Below, piece after piece: positions 58,971-64,000 of a stretch of 64,000 bases of DNA. Position 1 is the stretch's first letter, and each line of letters opens with the position of its first letter. Below the pieces are notes generated by a model. The model saw only the letters and a list, made by a program, of their open reading frames with translations. It made no database searches and was not told where the DNA came from. Made by a program: the position numbers and the translations under genes. The stretch is from contig NZ_CP088156.1 of the NCBI RefSeq assembly GCF_021088345.1, forward strand, positions 5,456,001 to 5,520,000, in the 5' to 3' direction. Source of the DNA: Bradyrhizobium ontarionense. Its GTDB lineage: Bacteria; Pseudomonadota; Alphaproteobacteria; Rhizobiales; Xanthobacteraceae.

Positions 58971-59870
58971 TTACTTCTTCGCCGGCTCGGCCGGCTTCGC
59001 GTCTGCTGGCTTGGCGGCGTCGGCGGCCGGCTTGTCCAGGCGCTCGATCTTGGCGGCCTCGCGCAGCTTGCCGACGTAATCGGCCTGGGCCTTGCGGGTC
59101 ACGTAGGTCTCGATCTGGCTCTTGACCTGGTCGAATTCCGGCGGCTTGCGGTTGCGCTTCTCCTCAACCTTGATGACGTGCCAGCCGAACTGGGTCTTCA
59201 CGGGATCGGAGATCTTGCCCGGTTCCATGCCGAAGGCGACGTTGGCGAATTCCGGCACCATCTGCTCCTTGGTGAAGAAGCCGAGGTCGCCGCCATCGGA
59301 GGCGCCGGGGTCCTTGGACTTCTTCTTCGCGAGCTCGGCGAAATCGGCGCCCTTGGCGAGCTCCGCCTTGACGGCCTTGGCCTCGTCCTCGGTCTCGACC
59401 AGGATGTGGCGGGCGTGCACCTCCTGCTCGCCGCCGATCTGCTTGGAGGCCTCCTCATAGACCTTCTTCATCGCGTCGCCCGTGGTGGCGGCCTTGCCCT
59501 CGCTGGCGAGCAGGCTGTCCATCAGGAGCCGGTTGCGGGTGAAGCCGAGGCGCTTCTTGAAGTCCTCGCTGTCGCCGACCTTCTTGTCCTCGGCCGCCTT
59601 GGCGACGAGCTTCATGTCGATCAGGAACGACAGCACGTTCTCGTCCTTGGTCGCCGGGTCCATCTGGGCGAGGCTCGGTCCGAGCTCCTCCTCGGCCAGT
59701 GCCACGTCGCTCTTGCGGATCTCGGCACCGTTCACCTTGGCCAGCACCGGGTTGGCGTCCTCGGCTGCGCGCGCGGGCAGGACGAGCAGGGACAACGCGA
59801 GACTGCCGGCGAGTGCGGTGGCAAAGCCGAAGCGCAGGCCGGTTTTCGTAACCGGGAACGACGTGGTCAT
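58971..59870 (-). CDS. Periplasmic parvulin-type peptidyl-prolyl isomerase
   Basis: A protein of 299 residues. A signal peptide (LRFGFATALAGSLALSLLVLPARA, cleaved after about 36) is followed by an N-terminal helical chaperone part and the parvulin domain (EVHARHILVETEDEAKAVKAELAKGADFAELAKKKSKDPGASDGGDLGFFTKEQMVPEFANVAFGMEPGKISDPVKTQFGWHVIKVEEK, about 145-245). The tail is a low-complexity Ala/Lys/Pro stretch. It helps fold exported proteins, like SurA or PpiD-type proteins. It is divergent from secA, the export motor, across 392 bases. Confidence 0.94.
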   Translation of the reverse strand: MTTSFPVTKTGLRFGFATALAGSLALSLLVLPARAAEDANPVLAKVNGAEIRKSDVALAEEELGPSLAQMDPATKDENVLSFLIDMKLVAKAAEDKKVGDSEDFKKRLGFTRNRLLMDSLLASEGKAATTGDAMKKVYEEASKQIGGEQEVHARHILVETEDEAKAVKAELAKGADFAELAKKKSKDPGASDGGDLGFFTKEQMVPEFANVAFGMEPGKISDPVKTQFGWHVIKVEEKRNRKPPEFDQVKSQIETYVTRKAQADYVGKLREAAKIERLDKPAADAAKPADAKPAEPAKK

Positions 59871-60024
59871 GGAAAATCCTTGTTTACAAGACGGGGCTCG
59901 AAGGGAGAGGCCTCAGGGCGGCCGGGACACTCGCCCAATCGCACTGCCTTGGCAACGCGAAAAGTCTGTCAATTTCGTGAAATCGGCGACAGATTCGACG
60001 CATCGGTCCGGGCGTCGGGCGCCG

Positions 60025-60053
60025 TTGACAACGTTCCCCCCCAGCCATATCTC
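60025..60053 (+). promoter_or_regulatory. Candidate secA promoter
   Basis: TTGACA at 60025-60030, a 17-base spacer and TATCTC at 60048-60053 resemble a housekeeping promoter in the right direction, about 210 bases before the secA start. The rest of the gap 59871-60262 holds no gene I can support. Confidence 0.4.
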
Positions 60054-60262
60054 TGCCCGATCGCTTCAAGGGCGATAGCGCTTATTTTGCTGCGTTTTTG
60101 GCCGTTGAACCCTGGTTTGCCTGTCTCCCACTCATCTGACGGACGCCGCCCGGCGCCGAAGTTCGAGCCAGGCGCGGGTGCTGCGGTGCACCACGTCGGG
60201 AACAGCAAACCCAAAGCACGAGTTACGGCTGCAACGCAGACCCAGAGAAGTAGGATTTCAGT

Positions 60263-63115
60263 ATGATCGGCGCGCTCGCCCGTAAGCTCTTCGGCTCAGC
60301 CAACGACCGTCGCGTCAAGGGCTACCAGGCCCGTGTCAATGCCATCAACGCCCTGGAGCCGGAGCTGGCCAAGCTGTCGGACGAGGCGCTGAAGGCGCGC
60401 ACCGGTGAGTTCAGGACGCAGCTCGCCGAGGGCAAGACGCTCGACGACCTCCTGGTCCCGGCCTTTGCGACCGTCCGCGAAGCTTCCAAGCGCACCCTCG
60501 GCCAGCGTCATTTCGACGTCCAGCTGATCGGCGGCATGGTGCTGCACGAGGGTGACATCGCCGAGATGAAGACCGGCGAAGGCAAGACCCTGGTCGCGAC
60601 CCTCGCCGTCTACCTCAACGCGCTGGCGAGCCAGGGCGTCCACGTCGTGACGGTGAATGATTACCTCGCCCGCCGCGACGCCAGCTGGATGAGCCAGATC
60701 TACGGCTTCCTCGGCCTGACCACGGGCGTGATCGTCCACGGCCTCGACGATGCCGAGCGCAAGGCCGCCTATGCCTGCGACATCACCTACGGCACCAACA
60801 ACGAATACGGCTTCGACTATCTGCGCGACAACATGAAGTACCGGCTGGAGGACATGGTCCAGCGCGGGCACTATTTCGCGATCGTCGACGAGGTGGACTC
60901 CATTCTCATCGACGAAGCGCGCACGCCGCTGATCATCTCCGGCCCGCTCGACGATCGCTCCGAGTTCTACAACACGATCGACACCTTCGTGCCGCGGCTC
61001 GACAAGACCGACTACGAGGTCGACGAGAAGCAGCGCACGGTGACCTTGACCGAAGCCGGCATGGAGAAGATCGAGACCCTGCTGCGCGACGCCGGCCAGT
61101 TGAAGGGCGAGTCGCTCTACGACGTCGAGAACGTCTCGGTCGTGCATCACATCAACCAGGCGCTGCGCGCCCACACGCTGTTCACGCGCGACAAGGATTA
61201 CATCGTCCGCGACGGCGAGGTCGTCATCATCGACGAGTTCACCGGCCGCATGATGCCGGGCCGGCGCTATTCGGAAGGCCTGCACCAGGCGCTCGAGGCC
61301 AAGGAGCACCAGCCGGTGCAGCCCGAGAACCAGACGCTGGCCTCGATCACCTTCCAGAACTATTTCCGCATGTACAAGAAGCTCGCTGGCATGACCGGCA
61401 CGGCCGCGACCGAGGCCGACGAGCTGTTCGACATCTACAAGCTCGAAGTGCTGGAGATCCCGACCAACCTGCCGGTCGCGCGTCTCGACGAGGACGACGA
61501 GGTCTACCGGACGCAGCAGGAGAAATACGCGGCCATCCTCGCCGAGATCGAGCGCGCCAATGCGCGGCTGCAGCCGGTGCTGGTCGGCACGGCGTCGATC
61601 GAGAAGTCGGAAGTGCTGGCCGCCTATCTCAAGGAGCACGGCTACAAGCAGATCGATTTCGGCAGCGAGCGTGCGCTCGACAAGCTCTATGCGGCGGCCC
61701 GTGCCGGCAAGCCCGCAAAACTGTTCGCGGTGCTGAACGCGCGCTTCCACGAGCAGGAGGCGTATATCGTGGCGGAGGCCGGCGTGCCCGGCGCGATCAC
61801 GATCGCCACCAACATGGCGGGCCGCGGTACCGACATCAAGCTTGGCGGCTCGCTGGACATGCGCCTCCAGCAGGAGACCGCCGGCATCACCGACGAGGCC
61901 GAGAAGGCCACCAAGATCGAGCAGCTCAAGGCCGAGATCGCCAGCTTCCGCGAAATCGTGCTGAAGGCCGAGGAGACCGTCGAGATCGAGCCGGCCAAGG
62001 GCTCCAAGCCGGCCAAGACCGTGGTCAAGCCGGGCGGCCTCTACATCATCGGCTCCGAGCGTCACGAATCCCGCCGCATCGACAACCAGCTGCGCGGCCG
62101 TTCCGGCCGTCAGGGCGATCCCGGCCGCTCGAAATTCTTCCTGTCGCTGGAAGACGATCTGATGCGGATCTTCGGCTCCGACCGGCTCGACAGCATGCTG
62201 ACCCGCCTCGGGCTGAAGGAAGGCGAGGCGATCATCCATCCCTGGATCAACAAGGCGCTGGAGAAGGCGCAGCAGAAGGTCGAGGCGCGCAACTTCGACA
62301 TCCGCAAGAACCTCCTCAAGTTCGACAACGTCCAGAACGACCAGCGCAAGGTGATCTTCGACCAGCGTGTCGAGCTGATGCAGGACGACAGCGTCGCCGA
62401 GACCGTCACCGACATGCGCCATGCCTTCATCGACGACCTCGTCGCCAAGCACGTGCCCGAGCATGCCTATGCCGAGCAGTGGGACGTGGCCGGCCTGAAG
62501 GAGGAGCTGAAGCGCGTGCTCGACGTCGAGCTGCCGGTCGACGAATGGGCCAAGGAAGAGGGCATCGCCGAGGAGGAGCTGCTCAAGCGCATCGAGACCC
62601 ATGTCGACGAGCGCATGGCCGCCAAGGTCGGGCAATGGGGTCCCGACGTGATGCGTTACGTCGAGAAGACCATCCTGCTGCAGACGCTCGACCACCTCTG
62701 GCGCGAGCATCTGGTGATGCTGGACCACCTGCGCCAGGTCATCGGCCTGCGCGGCTATGGCCAGCGCGATCCGCTGCAGGAGTACAAGTCGGAGGCCTTC
62801 ACGCTGTTCGAGGCCATGATCGCGCATCTGCGCGAGGCCGTCACCGCGCAGCTGATCCGGGTCGAGATCGTGCCGCCCGAGGAGCAGCAGCCGGTCTTGC
62901 CGCCGATGCAGGCGCATCACGCCGACCCGACCACCGGTGAGGACGAACTGGCCTTCGCCAACGTCTCGCTGGTGCCGTCGTCCGGAGCGGCCACCGTCGC
63001 GGCCGAGGCGCGCAACCCCAACGATCCTTCGAGCTGGGGCAAGATCGGCCGCAACGAGGACTGCCCGTGCGGCTCCGGCAAGAAGTACAAGCACTGCCAC
63101 GGCCGCTACGCGTAA
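60263..63115 (+). CDS. secA: Preprotein translocase subunit SecA
   Basis: A protein of 950 residues. The Walker A motif is [15 protein letters not shown] (about 105), the DEAD-box-like site is [21 protein letters not shown] (about 208) and [14 protein letters not shown] (about 515) marks the second nucleotide domain. The end [14 protein letters not shown] (about 932-945) is the zinc-binding SecB/lipid-binding tail. It drives proteins through SecYEG with ATP. All parts are intact. It stands alone downstream of its own probable promoter. Confidence 0.99.
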   Translation: MIGALARKLFGSANDRRVKGYQARVNAINALEPELAKLSDEALKARTGEFRTQLAEGKTLDDLLVPAFATVREASKRTLGQRHFDVQLIGGMVLHEGDIAEMKTGEGKTLVATLAVYLNALASQGVHVVTVNDYLARRDASWMSQIYGFLGLTTGVIVHGLDDAERKAAYACDITYGTNNEYGFDYLRDNMKYRLEDMVQRGHYFAIVDEVDSILIDEARTPLIISGPLDDRSEFYNTIDTFVPRLDKTDYEVDEKQRTVTLTEAGMEKIETLLRDAGQLKGESLYDVENVSVVHHINQALRAHTLFTRDKDYIVRDGEVVIIDEFTGRMMPGRRYSEGLHQALEAKEHQPVQPENQTLASITFQNYFRMYKKLAGMTGTAATEADELFDIYKLEVLEIPTNLPVARLDEDDEVYRTQQEKYAAILAEIERANARLQPVLVGTASIEKSEVLAAYLKEHGYKQIDFGSERALDKLYAAARAGKPAKLFAVLNARFHEQEAYIVAEAGVPGAITIATNMAGRGTDIKLGGSLDMRLQQETAGITDEAEKATKIEQLKAEIASFREIVLKAEETVEIEPAKGSKPAKTVVKPGGLYIIGSERHESRRIDNQLRGRSGRQGDPGRSKFFLSLEDDLMRIFGSDRLDSMLTRLGLKEGEAIIHPWINKALEKAQQKVEARNFDIRKNLLKFDNVQNDQRKVIFDQRVELMQDDSVAETVTDMRHAFIDDLVAKHVPEHAYAEQWDVAGLKEELKRVLDVELPVDEWAKEEGIAEEELLKRIETHVDERMAAKVGQWGPDVMRYVEKTILLQTLDHLWREHLVMLDHLRQVIGLRGYGQRDPLQEYKSEAFTLFEAMIAHLREAVTAQLIRVEIVPPEEQQPVLPPMQAHHADPTTGEDELAFANVSLVPSSGAATVAAEARNPNDPSSWGKIGRNEDCPCGSGKKYKHCHGRYA

Positions 63116-63141
63116 GCGCGGGCTGCGGCAGTCTCTCCATC

Positions 63142-63214
63142 GTCATTGCGAGCGTAGCGAAGCAATCCAGAGTCCCGCGAAGACTCTGGATTGCTTCGCT
63201 ACGCTCGCAATGAC
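63142..63214. repeat. Palindromic repeat, family A, copy 4, perfect 33-bp stem
   Basis: Positions 63142-63174 and 63182-63214 are perfect reverse complements of 33 bases around a 7-base loop. It starts GTCATTGCGAGCGTAGCGAA. It lies 26 bases after the secA stop codon. There is no T-run. Confidence 0.92.
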
Positions 63215-63247
63215 GTTGTTGGCCGAGCTGTCTCCCCAAACGCCACT

Positions 63248-63398
63248 GTCGTCCCGGCGAACGCCGGGACCCATAACCACAGGGCAACGTGGTGGCGCAC
63301 GCAGTGGCTCCAGCTTGCCGGCTCATATCCGCCGGTGGCTATGGGTCCCGGGTCGGCGTCCTGCAACGCTGCGCGTTGCCGGACTTGCCCGGGACGAC
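63248..63398. repeat. Gene-less family G repeat, copy 3
   Basis: The left end is GTCGTCCCGGCGAACGCCGG with ACCCATAACCACAGGG; the right inner end is GCCGGTGGCTATGGGTCCC, the same as in the GIY-YIG unit, closing GGGACGAC. About 80 bases without a gene lie between. The gap 63116-63417 holds this unit and the family A palindrome. Confidence 0.8.
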
Positions 63399-63417
63399 AG
63401 CTATATGTTGGGTTGAA

Positions 63418-64000
63418 TCAGGCGGCCTTCACCGCCTCCACCTTCGCGCCCTCCGCAATCGTCCGTGGCGCGGTGTTGAGCTGCTCGATGGCGAAGCCGG
63501 CCGCCTTCTTGTAGCCGGCCATGAAGGCATCGCGCTCGGCGGGCGGGATGACCTCGTCAATATCAGTGAACGTGCCGCCGCAGCGTTCGTCGACCATGTT
63601 CAACAGGCCGAACGGGCCGGCGCCGCGGTTGCGCAGGATGACTTGCGAGATCGGGCCGCACAGTTTCTCGTCATAAGCTGACAGCGCCGCCGGCGTGACG
63701 CCGTGGGCCAGCAGCATGGTGCCGAGCACGCGGGCGTCGACGATCGCCTGGCTGGCGCCGTTGGAGCCGGTCGGATACATCGCATGCGCGGCGTCGCCCA
63801 TCAGCGCGACCGGGCCGTCGACCCAGGTCGGCACCGGGTCGCGATCGATCATCGGGTTCTCATAGGCGCCGTCGGCGCCCGCGATCAGCGCGGGCACGTC
63901 GAGCCAGTCATAGGTCCAGCCCGCGAAGTGATGGGCGAACTCCTTGATCGGCACCTGCCGGAACCAGCCGGTCTGCTTCCAGCCGTCGGTGTTGTCCATC
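63418..64000 (-). CDS. FAD-dependent monooxygenase, C-terminal part (gene continues beyond the window)
   Basis: The visible 194 residues hold the second FAD-binding motif, PVPTWVDGPVALMGDAAHAMYPTGSNGASQAIVDARVLG, with the GDAAH Asp that contacts the flavin ribityl chain, as in PHBH-fold hydroxylases. The end (EQLNTAPRTIAEGAKVEAVKAA) is short. The sequence fits the flavin-dependent oxidoreductase group that includes salicylate hydroxylase-like and PhzS-like enzymes. The N-terminal GxGxxG motif is outside the window, so substrate and start cannot be judged. Confidence 0.9.
   Translation of the reverse strand, partial: MDNTDGWKQTGWFRQVPIKEFAHHFAGWTYDWLDVPALIAGADGAYENPMIDRDPVPTWVDGPVALMGDAAHAMYPTGSNGASQAIVDARVLGTMLLAHGVTPAALSAYDEKLCGPISQVILRNRGAGPFGLLNMVDERCGGTFTDIDEVIPPAERDAFMAGYKKAAGFAIEQLNTAPRTIAEGAKVEAVKAA

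Noticed and set aside
60296..63100. 934-codon open frame antisense to secA
   Set aside because: It mirrors secA codon positions and encodes a Leu/Val/Asp/His-rich sequence with no family match; secA itself is certain.

Overview
The window is a GC-rich alphaproteobacterial chromosome segment. Gene content and order point to Nitrobacteraceae, most likely Bradyrhizobium or a close relative: lysC-ptsP-prfA-prmC in a row, a phaR / phaA-phaB locus, a DUF4167 protein, and many palindromic intergenic repeats of the type that litters Bradyrhizobium genomes. The genus is an inference; there is no rRNA here. I see no tRNA, rRNA or CRISPR array.

Layout. 1-8.1 kb: end of an ABC ATPase gene, an OsmC protein, a membrane protein, mutS on the minus strand, then an aromatic-degradation pair (3-oxoadipyl-CoA thiolase and an intradiol dioxygenase). 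8.4-12 kb: a membrane-stress operon (PspA/IM30, YqiJ-like protein, flotillin) whose first ORF carries an in-frame TnpB-like N-terminal domain. 12.3-17.2 kb: an EmrAB-type efflux operon with its MarR regulator, divergent from a Zur-type regulator and a DMT permease. 17.2-25.9 kb: ispG, an acetyltransferase, an IS481-family insertion sequence sitting in a palindromic repeat, a Na+/H+ antiporter, an NTF2-like protein and a secreted caspase-like protein. 25.9-32 kb: DUF1345 protein, polyprenyl synthase, mtgA, rpmF, two uncharacterised proteins and a PAS/GGDEF/EAL protein. 32-35.2 kb: PHB genes phaR (divergent), phaA and phaB. 35.3-41.7 kb: DMT permease, a second GGDEF/EAL protein, DUF985 cupin, gloB, a methyltransferase, DUF4167. 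42.1-48.8 kb: prmC, prfA, ptsP, lysC (all minus) and a small PH-domain protein. 48.8-59.9 kb: ubiG, a GIY-YIG nuclease, two DMT permeases, a tight DUF1178-nitrilase-grxC group, comF-like, a methyltransferase, mutT, a Tad-like protein, argJ and a parvulin. 60.2-64 kb: secA and the C-terminal part of a flavin monooxygenase gene.

Most genes are housekeeping. The accessory layer is in the intergenic DNA, where at least eight families of palindromic repeats recur. Three points stand out. (1) The small GIY-YIG nuclease gene at 49968-50249 is enclosed by near-identical 39-bp inverted repeats, and the same hairpins occur without a gene at three or four other places, which looks like an autonomous element with short gene-less derivatives. 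(2) A TnpB-type N-terminal domain without a RuvC domain is joined in frame to PspA. (3) The IS481 element split the loop of a repeat hairpin, with the 4-base loop as its target duplication.
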